Origin: BS750m-G62 sp964577175
GTDB lineage: Bacteria; Planctomycetota; Phycisphaerae; FEN-1346
Reading direction: 5' to 3'
DNA: 7,971 bases
Assembly (NCBI GenBank): GCA_964577175.1
Contig: CAZNYC010000165.1
Coordinates: forward strand, 1 to 7,971
A program made the position numbers and the translations under genes. Shown piece by piece: positions 1-5,500 of this stretch (its first letter is position 1; every line of letters starts with the position of its first letter). Below the pieces are notes generated by a model. The model saw nothing but the letters and a program-made list of their open reading frames with translations. It was not told where the DNA came from and ran no database searches.

Positions 1-1
1 C

Positions 2-112
2 CTACTTCCCCGCCAGATCCTCCAGGGACAGGTGCAGATCCCCGTTCCACGGATTGGAACAGATGTCGATGTCGCCGTCGCCGTCCACTTGGAACGCCGT
101 CCCGCCGCCCAA
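2..112 (-). pseudogene. Relic of a VCBS/FG-GAP repeat protein, C-terminal end
   Basis: The minus frame ending in TAG at 4-2 reads FQVDGDGDIDICSNPWNGDL and a short tail ending LEDLAGK. This matches the usual look of a VCBS/FG-GAP repeat (acidic DxDxDG calcium loop followed by a W-x-G-D-L strand), found in secreted beta-propeller-like proteins. The frame is blocked by TGA at 115-113, only 36 codons upstream. A TTG at 112-110 could start translation, but nothing resembling a ribosome site or signal peptide precedes it. The sequence further upstream (113 to about 245) does not continue the repeat convincingly in any frame. I read it as the remaining 3' end of a decayed or rearranged gene. It could instead be a sequencing frameshift in a longer gene whose other repeats are lost. 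Confidence 0.4.
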
Positions 113-230
113 TCAAGCGCCTGCCGCGGCGCGGTCGCGGCCCGGAGGCTGGCCGGCAAACACGGACGGCCCCGACACGATGAACGTCCTCCGAACCTTC
201 ACGATGCCCACGGTCCGGGGCGGATACGCC

Positions 231-247
231 AGACCCGCCGCGCTTCA
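231..247 (-). repeat. Half-copy of the dispersed palindrome behind gene 1
   Basis: The plus strand reads AGACCCGCCGCGCTTCA, which matches the loop edge and right arm of the palindrome found behind the other PEP-CTERM genes (AGACCCACCGCGCTCAA). The left arm is not recognisable, so no stem can form. It lies about 10 bases beyond the stop codon of the gene ending at 256, the same offset as the complete copies, so it is probably a decayed copy. Confidence 0.4.
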
Positions 248-255
248 CGGTTGGG

Positions 256-1074
256 CTACTTCCTCCGGCGTCGCGCCGCCACGAAGCCGGCCGCACCCAG
301 ACCGAGCAGCGCCAGCGTCGCCGGCTCGGGCAGGGCCGCGAAATCATCGCACCAGGCGGCGTTGTAGCCGCCCAGGCCCACGCCGTCGCCGAACGTCTCC
401 ACGGGGATCCCGCCGCGAGAGTACGAGAAGGCGTCCGGCGTGCCGTCGAGGTCCGTGTCTGCGGCGTCGGGGTACCCGTCCATGTTGCGATCGATCGCCA
501 GGTGGACGGTGTCGCCCTCAACCCACGCCGTCAGCGTGGCGGACGAGAAGTACGGGTACAGGTCATCCCAGGCCCGCTCGCCGGCGGGAAGCCACGTGTT
601 GTATCCGATGCCGGCCGTCCCGCCGTTGTTGCCGCTGTAGAAGTAGACGGTGTCGAAGAGCCCGTCCGGCGGGCTGCCGTCATAGCCGTCCTGGACCTTC
701 ACGAAAACGTTCGTCTCGTTGTCGAGGTACAGCAGGACGAGGGCGACGTAGGTGGCGCGCGGCTCGCCGTCGTAATCCACCCGGACCTGGACGGCCGGCT
801 GCAGGTCGGCGAAGCCGTCCACCGTCATGAGGGAACAGGCCGTGCCGCTGTCGCCGGCCGCGCTGCGCGCCGACCCGCCCGTCACCGACCAGTCGCCGTG
901 CCGCTCAAGCCACGCCGGGCTCAGGTCGGTGGTGTCGGTCCGGTCGAAGTTGTCGTAGAAGAGTGCGCCCATCGTCATGTCGGCCGGCAGCGGTGATGCG
1001 AGGGCCGTGGCGACGACCACGGCGATGACGCCGGCGGCCGTCCTCCGTTTCCATCGGTGGCTGTTGTGTTCCAT
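256..1074 (-). CDS. PEP-CTERM surface protein, probable jelly-roll domain with Ca-binding loops
   Basis: This 272-residue protein is predicted to be exported and sorted by an exosortase. An N-terminal signal (residues 8-31: basic RRKR-type start, then hydrophobic AAGVIAVVVATALA) precedes a body beginning FYDNFDRTDTTDLSPAWLERHGDW at about 39-62. That opening is common in secreted concanavalin-A/LamG-like jelly-roll domains, so the fold is inferred, not proven. Two acidic loops follow, D195-x-N197-x-D199-G and D206-x-D208-x-D210-G, typical calcium-binding spacings. The C-terminus (249-272) is a complete PEP-CTERM signal: PEP, a hydrophobic Gly/Ala-rich helix, then RRRRK. The ATG at 1074 has GGAGG seven bases upstream (1086-1082). 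The body does not resemble the three PEP-CTERM proteins upstream, so it joins them by sorting signal rather than by descent. Substrate or ligand unknown. Confidence 0.85.
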   Translation of the reverse strand: MEHNSHRWKRRTAAGVIAVVVATALASPLPADMTMGALFYDNFDRTDTTDLSPAWLERHGDWSVTGGSARSAAGDSGTACSLMTVDGFADLQPAVQVRVDYDGEPRATYVALVLLYLDNETNVFVKVQDGYDGSPPDGLFDTVYFYSGNNGGTAGIGYNTWLPAGERAWDDLYPYFSSATLTAWVEGDTVHLAIDRNMDGYPDAADTDLDGTPDAFSYSRGGIPVETFGDGVGLGGYNAAWCDDFAALPEPATLALLGLGAAGFVAARRRRK

Positions 1075-1099
1075 CGGACCCCCTCCCCCCTTCTCTGTG

Positions 1100-1133
1100 C
1101 CGGCGAGCGGCGCCGGAGTGCGCCGCTCGCCGG
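1100..1133 (-). promoter_or_regulatory. Perfect 13-bp hairpin in the leader of the gene at 256-1074
   Basis: CCGGCGAGCGGCG (1100-1112) and CGCCGCTCGCCGG (1121-1133) are exact reverse complements around an 8-base loop. The stem ends about 14 bases before the Shine-Dalgarno of the gene starting at 1074. On the transcript the loop reads CACTCCGG, so its CUCC could pair with the GGAG of the ribosome site. A translational-control role is inference; it may equally be a terminator or processing stem for the gene upstream. No T-run follows on the minus strand. Confidence 0.5.
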
Positions 1134-1149
1134 AACCGGCCCCCGCCCC

Positions 1150-1315
1150 TACGGCGAGGGCCGCCCTTTCCCCGCAACGTCTTTACTTGAAGGCGGCGCG
1201 GCGGGTCCGGAGACCCACCGCGCTCAACCGTGTTTACTTATGACGCCGGCGGCGCGCGGCCGCGATGCCCGCCACGCCCAGACCCACGAGGGCCAGCGTG
1301 GCCGGTTCCGGCGTG
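1150..1315 (-). repeat. Diverged copy of the PEP-CTERM tail plus 3' spacer block (gene 2)
   Basis: This segment aligns without gaps to 2419-2584. I count about 9 differences in 166 bases by eye. It covers the sorting-signal codons of the gene at 1234-2295, its stop, the palindrome at 1196-1223 and about 45 bases beyond. It is an older or less homogenised relative of the identical pair at 2437-2603 and 3511-3677. Confidence 0.8.
1196..1223 (-). repeat. Dispersed palindrome, copy A (3' of gene 2)
   Basis: Arms GCGCGGCGGGTC (1196-1207) and GACCCACCGCGC (1212-1223) enclose CGGA. There is one mismatch (C1202 opposite A1217). It begins 10 bases after the TAA of the gene ending at 1234. No T-run follows on the transcript, so it is not a classical intrinsic terminator; a role in 3'-end stability or transcription stop is possible. 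Confidence 0.8.
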
Positions 1316-2295
1316 TACAGCGCAAACCCCAGGTCCTTCGAGTACTCGCTGATGCCGATCGGCCCGTCCACGCTGTCCACGTAGTGCTCGGCCGCGAGCG
1401 ACGGGTTGTTTGACGGGTCCGCGTCCTGGTCCATGTGCAGGTTGCACGGCACATCGGGCCAGTCCTCGATGTTGTCGATGCGGCCGCTGACGGCGTTGTC
1501 CTGGAAGTGGTAGATGGGGATGTCATCCGTCGGATCGTCGGGCGTGCCGTTCGGGTCGAGGCTGCCGACCTGACGTTCGCCCGGCATGACCACCGGCGAG
1601 GCCAGGTCGTTCTTGGCGGAGTAGTCCCGGTTGTGCCAGCCCCAGACGAGGTCGTCGCCGTCCGGGTGCTCGTCGGAGAGGGCGACGATCTTCAGCCAGT
1701 AGACCGTGTCGGCCTGCTGCTCGAACGGGCAGGTGAGTTCGGCGTTATACGTGTAGACCGGCTCGTTCGGGTTGCTGTTGGGGATGACGGTTTCCGTAAA
1801 GGTGCCTTCCCCGGGCATCAGGGCGCCGTCCATGTCGCGCCGGACGATCTGCGCGTTCAGCGCCTGGTTCCGGCAGTCCGGGTGGCTGAACGGGTACGGA
1901 CTCGTCGAGTCACCGGCCGGGACGTCGGCTTCGAAGGCGATGAGGAACCGGTCCACCTGATGGGGACCCTGGTCCGGCCGGTTGATATAGGAGCCCCACC
2001 ACTGGACGTGCAGAACGGGGGCGTCCAGGCGGTCGGCGAAATCGTCCGCCATGAAACGGCCCGTGTAGACCGGCAGGGCCCCGCTGTTCGGGTCGTAGCC
2101 CGTGTTCCACCAGGCCGTGCTCGCCTCGTCGTGCCCGTAGTAGATGGTCGGTTCGGCCCCCGGCACCGGCACGTCCAACTGGATCATGGGTTTCTGGACG
2201 AACTTCGGTTCCTGCCCCGGCAGCGGGTCCGCCGCCACGACGGCGGCCAGTACCAAGACAGCCAACAGCATGAGATGCACCTGGACAACTTTCAT
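1234..2295 (-). CDS. PEP-CTERM protein, paralogue 1 of a three-member family (353 aa)
   Basis: Predicted exported protein of unknown function. The ATG at 2295 is preferred over an upstream in-frame ATG at 2433. It has GGAGG at 2307-2303 (7-base spacing) and opens directly into a signal peptide (residues 1-22, MKVVQVHLMLLAVLVLAAVVA), whereas the upstream extension has no signal character. The body carries the motifs shared with the two genes upstream: FMADDF (81-86), HVQWWGSY (96-103), DVPAG (124-128), PFSHPD (135-140), DTVYWLKI (196-203), VWGWHN (217-222) and DNAV (266-269). It is about 80 residues longer than its paralogues, with the extra length mainly in the middle and before the tail. Acidic Asp/Asn/Pro-rich stretches (246-260, 288-298) may bind calcium. 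The sorting signal occupies 329-353 (PEP, hydrophobic segment, RRRRHK). I recognise no enzymatic motif. Confidence 0.85.
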   Translation of the reverse strand: MKVVQVHLMLLAVLVLAAVVAADPLPGQEPKFVQKPMIQLDVPVPGAEPTIYYGHDEASTAWWNTGYDPNSGALPVYTGRFMADDFADRLDAPVLHVQWWGSYINRPDQGPHQVDRFLIAFEADVPAGDSTSPYPFSHPDCRNQALNAQIVRRDMDGALMPGEGTFTETVIPNSNPNEPVYTYNAELTCPFEQQADTVYWLKIVALSDEHPDGDDLVWGWHNRDYSAKNDLASPVVMPGERQVGSLDPNGTPDDPTDDIPIYHFQDNAVSGRIDNIEDWPDVPCNLHMDQDADPSNNPSLAAEHYVDSVDGPIGISEYSKDLGFALYTPEPATLALVGLGVAGIAAARRRRHK

Positions 2296-2360
2296 ATCCA
2301 CCCCTCCGACTAACGAACATGTGAACGTGCAACCACGGTCTGCCGAGCGCCCTACGCGGG

Positions 2361-2374
2361 GCACCCGCCGTGCC
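2361..2374 (-). promoter_or_regulatory. Weak sigma54-like element upstream of the gene at 1234-2295
   Basis: On the minus strand AGGCACG is followed by GCGG and GTGCC. This keeps the essential GG and GC separated by exactly 10 bases, but matches only part of the consensus TGGCACG-N4-TTGCW. It would start transcription near 2349, leaving a leader of about 53 bases. It is much poorer than the site at 5431-5446 and could be chance in GC-rich DNA. Confidence 0.2.
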
Positions 2375-2436
2375 TTACAAATCGTGCCGTGCGGCGCGAG
2401 ACCAAGGGCACCGCCCTCTACGGCGAGGGCCACCCT

Positions 2437-2603
2437 TTCCCCGCAACGTCTTTACTTGAAGGCAGCGCGGTGGGTCCGGAGACCCACCGCGCTCAACCGT
2501 GTTTACTTATGACGCCGGCGGCGCGCGGCCGCGATGCCGGCCAACCCCAGACCCATCAGGGCCAGCGTCGCCGGTTCCGGCGTGATGACGAACGCCAGGT
2601 CCA
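2437..2603 (-). repeat. 167-bp block identical to 3511-3677 (PEP-CTERM tail plus 3' UTR)
   Basis: By eye every base from 2437 to 2603 matches 3511-3677 (offset 1074). The block includes 66 bases downstream of the stop, the stop itself and about 33 C-terminal codons, starting at DLAFVI and running through the sorting signal. Identity ends abruptly on both sides, although the rest of the two proteins is strongly diverged. It behaves as an exchangeable cassette. Confidence 0.95.
2465..2492 (-). repeat. Dispersed palindrome, copy B (3' of gene 3)
   Basis: Perfect 12-bp arms GCGCGGTGGGTC (2465-2476) and GACCCACCGCGC (2481-2492) around CGGA. It starts 10 bases after the stop of the gene ending at 2503 and is not followed by a T-run. 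A second small stem (GCCCTC 2413-2418 with GAGGGC 2425-2430) lies further downstream. Confidence 0.9.
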
Positions 2604-3321
2604 TCGACTCGCCCTCGAACGGGTGGCCCAACGGATAGCGCAGTTCCTTCCACTCGCTGACCGTGCCGTCCGGCAGGATGTCGATGAAGACCGCGTCGTC
2701 GTTGAAGTGCTCCGTCTCCTGTGGATTCGTGGTCTTCCAGCCCCAGTTCCATATCTCCGGCTCTTCATAAAAGGCCTCCACGCCGAGCCAGTAGATCGTG
2801 TCCTTCTCCTGCGGAAACGCGACGTCCTCGTCGAAGAAGAAGTTGTACTGGAGGCACTCGGTGTCGCCGCCGATGATCTCGCCCAGGTTCGGGTCGTAGA
2901 ACCCCTCCTCAAGGTCCCTGGCGTATACGCGCACCTCATCTGCCAGCCGGATCGGCGATTCCCACAACAGGTTCCCCGGCATGCTGTAGCCGGTGGGGCT
3001 CTCTGAGGCCGGGATGTCCTTATAGATCTTCAGCTTGAAATTCGGCTGCATGATCGTCACGTCGTTCAGCCACGAGCCCCAGAAGTGGATGTCCGTAATC
3101 GGGCCGCTCGCGGTGCAGAGGAAGTCGTCGGCCAGGAACTTCGCCGTGTCTTCGCCCTGGTAATTCCAGGTATCCAGCACGTCGAGTCCCGTCGGCGACA
3201 GGTCCGGCATCTGCGGCCAGTGCATCTTGTGCCCGTCGCCGGGCATCCAGTCGGCCCGCGCGGCCGTGGCGGCCAGGGCCAGTACGGCGGTCAGTATCAG
3301 AATGGTTCGTGCGGTTTTCAT
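2503..3321 (-). CDS. PEP-CTERM protein, paralogue 2 of the family (272 aa)
   Basis: Predicted exported, exosortase-sorted protein of unknown function. The signal peptide runs to about residue 23 with a likely cleavage after ATAARA. It is followed by DWMPGDGHKMHWPQMPD (24-40), nearly identical in the next gene upstream. Family motifs in order: FLADDFLC (62-69), DIHFWGSW (77-84), KDIPAS (101-106), DTIYWLGV (174-181), WGWKTT (193-198), HFNDDAVF (205-212), DLAFVI (241-246). The sorting signal is 248-272. The ATG at 3321 has AAGGAG at 3335-3330 with 8-base spacing. The aromatic- and Asp-rich motifs suggest a beta-sandwich with a bound metal or sugar, but that is inference. The tail is DNA-identical to that of the next gene, while the body is diverged. 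Confidence 0.88.
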   Translation of the reverse strand: MKTARTILILTAVLALAATAARADWMPGDGHKMHWPQMPDLSPTGLDVLDTWNYQGEDTAKFLADDFLCTASGPITDIHFWGSWLNDVTIMQPNFKLKIYKDIPASESPTGYSMPGNLLWESPIRLADEVRVYARDLEEGFYDPNLGEIIGGDTECLQYNFFFDEDVAFPQEKDTIYWLGVEAFYEEPEIWNWGWKTTNPQETEHFNDDAVFIDILPDGTVSEWKELRYPLGHPFEGESMDLAFVITPEPATLALMGLGLAGIAAARRRRHK

Positions 3322-3381
3322 GGGTCTCTCTCCTTGGGTTGCGATTCCTCACCCGTACCTCTTGCCCGTCCCCCCCCGGGC

Positions 3382-3396
3382 GGCTCACCGTGAGCC
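3382..3396 (-). promoter_or_regulatory. Leader hairpin, gene 3
   Basis: GGCTCA (3382-3387) and TGAGCC (3391-3396) form a 6-bp stem, just beyond a C-run (3370-3377), about 60 bases upstream of the ATG at 3321. A hairpin with the same core (CTCACCGYGAG on the plus strand) sits 54 bases upstream of the next gene's ATG. The shared position and core suggest a leader element inherited with the paralogues. No regulator can be named. Confidence 0.35.
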
Positions 3397-3510
3397 ACTC
3401 GTCACATGTTGCCATCCCCTGCGCGTTCCGCGCGGCCTGTGCGTGATGGGCCGCTTCTGCCGCGCGAGGGCCGGGCCCCCGTCCCCTACCCCGGACGGAG
3501 CCCCTGCCTC

Positions 3511-3677
3511 TTCCCCGCAACGTCTTTACTTGAAGGCAGCGCGGTGGGTCCGGAGACCCACCGCGCTCAACCGTGTTTACTTATGACGCCGGCGGCGCGC
3601 GGCCGCGATGCCGGCCAACCCCAGACCCATCAGGGCCAGCGTCGCCGGTTCCGGCGTGATGACGAACGCCAGGTCCA
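3511..3677 (-). repeat. 167-bp block identical to 2437-2603 (PEP-CTERM tail plus 3' UTR)
   Basis: This is the second member of the identical pair, covering the end of the gene at 3577-4380, its stop and 66 bases of 3' spacer. Wobble positions are identical too, which points to recent duplication or gene conversion rather than protein-level selection alone. Confidence 0.95.
3539..3566 (-). repeat. Dispersed palindrome, copy C (3' of gene 4)
   Basis: Perfect 12-bp arms (3539-3550 and 3555-3566) around CGGA, in the same orientation and at the same 10-base distance from the stop as copies A and B. It is part of the 167-bp identical block. Confidence 0.9.
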
Positions 3678-4380
3678 GCGGCTCCTGCATCTCCGGGTCA
3701 AGCAGCGGGTACCAGTTGCCGTCCTGTCCCAGGAAGACGGCGGCGTCGTTAAAGTGGTCGAGCGACGTCTTCCACCCCAGGTCCACCGGATTGCCGGCCG
3801 CGTCCGTCGCATCGACGCACAGGTCGAGCCAGTAGATCCTGTCCTGCTCCTGGATGATCGGGTCGGGAACCCGGGGCACGTTGACCTGGTAAATGTTGAC
3901 GTGGTCGGCCGGGTTCACCACCTCCTCGACCGGGTCGAACCATCCCTGGTCCCCCTTGTCCCACCAGCGGACGCTGAACATGCCGGGGTCCAGGTCCCAG
4001 GCCTTGATCAGTTCGCCCGGGTGGCTCCACGGGAAGTCCGGGTCCACACCCGCCGGCACGTCTCGATGGATACTCATGTGCAGGTGGTTAATCTGGAACG
4101 GCGGGGCGACGCCCGGCCCCTGGTTGTCGTCCGTGTCGCCCTGCATCGAGACCCAGAAGTGGACATCGCTGACGGGCCCCGTCTCGGTGCAGCGCCAGTC
4201 GTCGGCCAGGATCTGGGGCGGCTGCGATTCGCAGTCGAACTTGACGTCCCAGCCCAGCGGGTCCGGCATCTGCGGCCAGTGCATCTTGTGCCCGTCTTCC
4301 GGCATCCAATCGGCCCGGGCCGCCGTGGCGGCGAAGGCCAAGACGGTCGTCAACAGCACAACGGTTCGCGTGATCTTCAT
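3577..4380 (-). CDS. PEP-CTERM protein, paralogue 3 of the family (267 aa)
   Basis: Predicted exported, exosortase-sorted protein of unknown function. It has a signal peptide to about residue 23 (likely cleavage after ATAARA) followed by DWMPEDGHKMHWPQMPD. A 37-base stretch inside this N-terminal region (4260-4296) is identical to 3201-3237 in the next gene. Family motifs: LADDWRC (58-64), DVHFWVS (72-78), RDVPAG (106-111), FPWSHPG (116-122), RIYWLDL (181-187), LGWKTS (201-206), HFNDAAVF (209-216), DLAFVI (236-241). The sorting signal occupies 243-267. The ATG at 4380 has AGGAGG at 4393-4388, seven bases away. FPWSHPG here and PFSHPD in the 353-aa paralogue link these two, whereas the tail links it to the 272-aa paralogue: a mosaic relationship. 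Acidic insert 81-87 (GDTDDNQ) could bind calcium. Confidence 0.88.
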   Translation of the reverse strand: MKITRTVVLLTTVLAFAATAARADWMPEDGHKMHWPQMPDPLGWDVKFDCESQPPQILADDWRCTETGPVSDVHFWVSMQGDTDDNQGPGVAPPFQINHLHMSIHRDVPAGVDPDFPWSHPGELIKAWDLDPGMFSVRWWDKGDQGWFDPVEEVVNPADHVNIYQVNVPRVPDPIIQEQDRIYWLDLCVDATDAAGNPVDLGWKTSLDHFNDAAVFLGQDGNWYPLLDPEMQEPLDLAFVITPEPATLALMGLGLAGIAAARRRRHK

Positions 4381-4434
4381 CCTTCTTCCTCCTCGGACGG
4401 TGTTCCCCCGTAAGGTTGTCTGGCGTTCCCCCCC

Positions 4435-4455
4435 GGCGTCTCACCGCGAGGCGCC
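4435..4455 (-). promoter_or_regulatory. Leader hairpin, gene 4
   Basis: GGCGTCTC (4435-4442) and GAGGCGCC (4448-4455) pair over 8 positions with one T-G wobble around a 5-base loop. It follows a C-run and lies 54 bases upstream of the ATG at 4380. The core matches the hairpin at 3382-3396 in the paralogue. Confidence 0.35.
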
Positions 4456-4718
4456 GTCCTGTTCTTTGCCGCGGGCCGGGTGCGGGTTGCGGTCTCCGCC
4501 GTCCGGCGTCCGTCCCGTCGTCGACGTGTCATCGCATGCCGAATTCCCCTTTCGCACTCGGTCCTCGAACGGATTCTCTGCTCGGACTACCGAACCGGAA
4601 GATCCGCGCGGGGCGCTCTGGCTGCCCTCCGGCCGGTGTGGTGCGGCCGCGACGCGGACGCACCCACCCCGTCCATCCCGCACAGGTACGACGTGCCGTC
4701 AAAAACGACGGTGTCCAG
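4456..4718. other. Gene-poor spacer upstream of gene 4
   Basis: I see no convincing gene here. Open frames on either strand are Arg/Pro/Ser-rich shadows of high GC content. It should contain the promoter of the PEP-CTERM genes, because a terminator-like hairpin lies just beyond it, but I find neither a clean sigma70 nor a sigma54 element. A small dyad (CCGTC 4697-4701 with GACGG near 4707) flanks an A-run. Confidence 0.4.
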
Positions 4719-4745
4719 AAAAAGGCGGCGCCCCGAGGGGCGTCC
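4719..4745 (-). terminator. Probable intrinsic terminator after the 67-aa gene
   Basis: On the minus strand a GC-rich stem (GGACGCCC paired with GGGCGCC, one bulged A, loop CTCG; 4745-4727) is followed after three bases by TTTTT (4723-4719). It starts 10 bases after the TGA at 4757-4755. The T-run is short and slightly displaced, so strength is uncertain. If real, it separates the small-gene unit from the PEP-CTERM genes. Confidence 0.45.
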
Positions 4746-4754
4746 AGACACCCG

Positions 4755-4958
4755 TCAGGCGGCGGCGGGCGCGCCCCCGCCGGCCGGCACGGCCCGCGCC
4801 TCGGCGGGCCGGCGACCGTCAGCGAGGATGCGGCGCACCAGGGCGCGGACGGCCCGGCGGTCGAGTTCGTGCTCGACGCGCCGCCGAACCTCCGCGGGGC
4901 CGCACGCCGCGAACGTGAAAAGCGCTGTACCGCTAAGACAGGTGAGTCCGGATTGCAT
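4755..4958 (-). CDS. Small basic hypothetical protein (67 aa)
   Basis: I do not recognise this protein. From the ATG at 4958 it has a short hydrophobic Cys-containing start (MQSGLTCLSGTALFTFAACG). A strongly charged, probably helical segment follows (EVRRRVEHELDRRAVRALVRRILADG, about 23-48, given here only to show its alternating acidic and basic pattern), and the end is Ala/Gly/Pro-rich. Codon third positions in the helical part are almost all G or C, as expected for a coding frame here. The Shine-Dalgarno-like GGAGG at 4965-4961 is only two bases from the ATG, which weakens the start; an in-frame ATG at 5015 is an alternative. It follows the 81-aa gene by 134 bases on the same strand and precedes a terminator-like hairpin. 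It could be a spurious frame. Confidence 0.4.
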   Translation of the reverse strand: MQSGLTCLSGTALFTFAACGPAEVRRRVEHELDRRAVRALVRRILADGRRPAEARAVPAGGGAPAAA

Positions 4959-5092
4959 CGCCTCCCCCTCTCGTTCCGGACAGGCGGCATGCCACGTCCT
5001 GCGGTGCGATTGCATCCCGCCGGCCCGGTCTGTTTCCGCCGCACGCCACGGCAGCGTGCAGGTGCGTCGATTCCGGCGGCGGGCGTTGCGTC

Positions 5093-5338
5093 TTACCCGT
5101 CGCCGAGTAATTCCTTAAGGATCCGGTTCTCGCGTTTCGTGGCCTCCAGGTCGAACAGGAGGTACTTGACGGCCAGCCGGACGTGATCGAGGCTGTCTTC
5201 GAGTGAGGCCATCTCGCGTTTGATGGCAGACCCGGCCGCCCCGGCACAGCCGCGCGGCCCCTCCCGCCCGCGGACAGGCTTGGTGTGCACCTCGAGCAGC
5301 AGTTGTCCGACCTTTTCTCGCAGCGCCGTTTCGTCCAC
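5093..5338 (-). CDS. Small coiled-coil protein behind a sigma54 promoter (81 aa)
   Basis: Unrecognised but probably real. I chose GTG at 5338 because AAGGAGG lies nine bases upstream; an in-frame TTG at 5344 is only three bases from it. Residues 1-20 (DETALREKVGQLLLEVHTK) look helical. A Gly/Arg/Ala-rich linker (21-38) follows, and then a long amphipathic helix (41-78) with heptad-like Leu/Val spacing (MASLEDSLDHVRLAVKYLLF, then DLEATKRENRILKELL) that looks like a dimerising coiled coil. There is no signal peptide or membrane segment, so it should be cytosolic. Its leader starts about 80 bases upstream at a consensus sigma54 promoter, so expression is probably RpoN- and activator-dependent. 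A structural or regulatory partner role is possible; no function can be assigned. Confidence 0.65.
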   Translation of the reverse strand: MDETALREKVGQLLLEVHTKPVRGREGPRGCAGAAGSAIKREMASLEDSLDHVRLAVKYLLFDLEATKRENRILKELLGDG

Positions 5339-5430
5339 GCTCAAACCCCTCCTTCCAGGGCCGGCTCCGCGTAGGGACGGCCAGCCCCGCCATGCCCCCA
5401 GCACATATCCACGAATACGCCCTGATGAAT

Positions 5431-5446
5431 TGCAAAGGCCGTGCCA
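5431..5446 (-). promoter_or_regulatory. Sigma54 (RpoN) promoter, perfect consensus
   Basis: The minus strand reads TGGCACG (5446-5440), GCCT (5439-5436), TTGCA (5435-5431). This matches the sigma54 consensus YTGGCACG-RNNN-TTGCW at every specified position, including T at 5447. The invariant GG (-24) and GC (-12) are 10 bases apart as required. Expected start of transcription is near 5420, giving a leader of about 80 bases to the GTG at 5338. Sigma54 promoters need an AAA+ enhancer-binding activator; candidate sites lie 70-110 bases upstream. Confidence 0.85.
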
Positions 5447-5500
5447 AAGCGCGACCGGGGGGCCGTGGCCGCGCCCGTCCCGCCTGACGGCCGCGCCGGG

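Noticed and set aside
54..2313. Long plus-strand open frames antisense to the PEP-CTERM genes
   Set aside because: They are Arg/Pro/Val-rich shadows caused by high GC content. The minus frames have signal peptides, sorting signals and ribosome sites.
2310..2335. GAACATGTGAAC near the leader of the 353-aa gene, reminiscent of a LexA-type box
   Set aside because: It is a direct repeat (GAAC-N4-GAAC), not the inverted GAAC-N4-GTTC arrangement, and there is no SOS gene nearby.
1150..3677. Regularly recurring repeat resembling a CRISPR array
   Set aside because: The three copies are about 1.1 to 1.3 kb apart and include gene ends; no short spacers and no cas genes are present.
4587..4751. 54-codon minus frame (GTG start, contains LFLDTVVFDGTSYLCGMDG) in phase with the 67-aa gene after its stop
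   Set aside because: It has no ribosome site, overlaps the terminator-like hairpin, and turns into Arg/Ala/Pro-rich sequence. Readthrough of the TGA cannot be supported.
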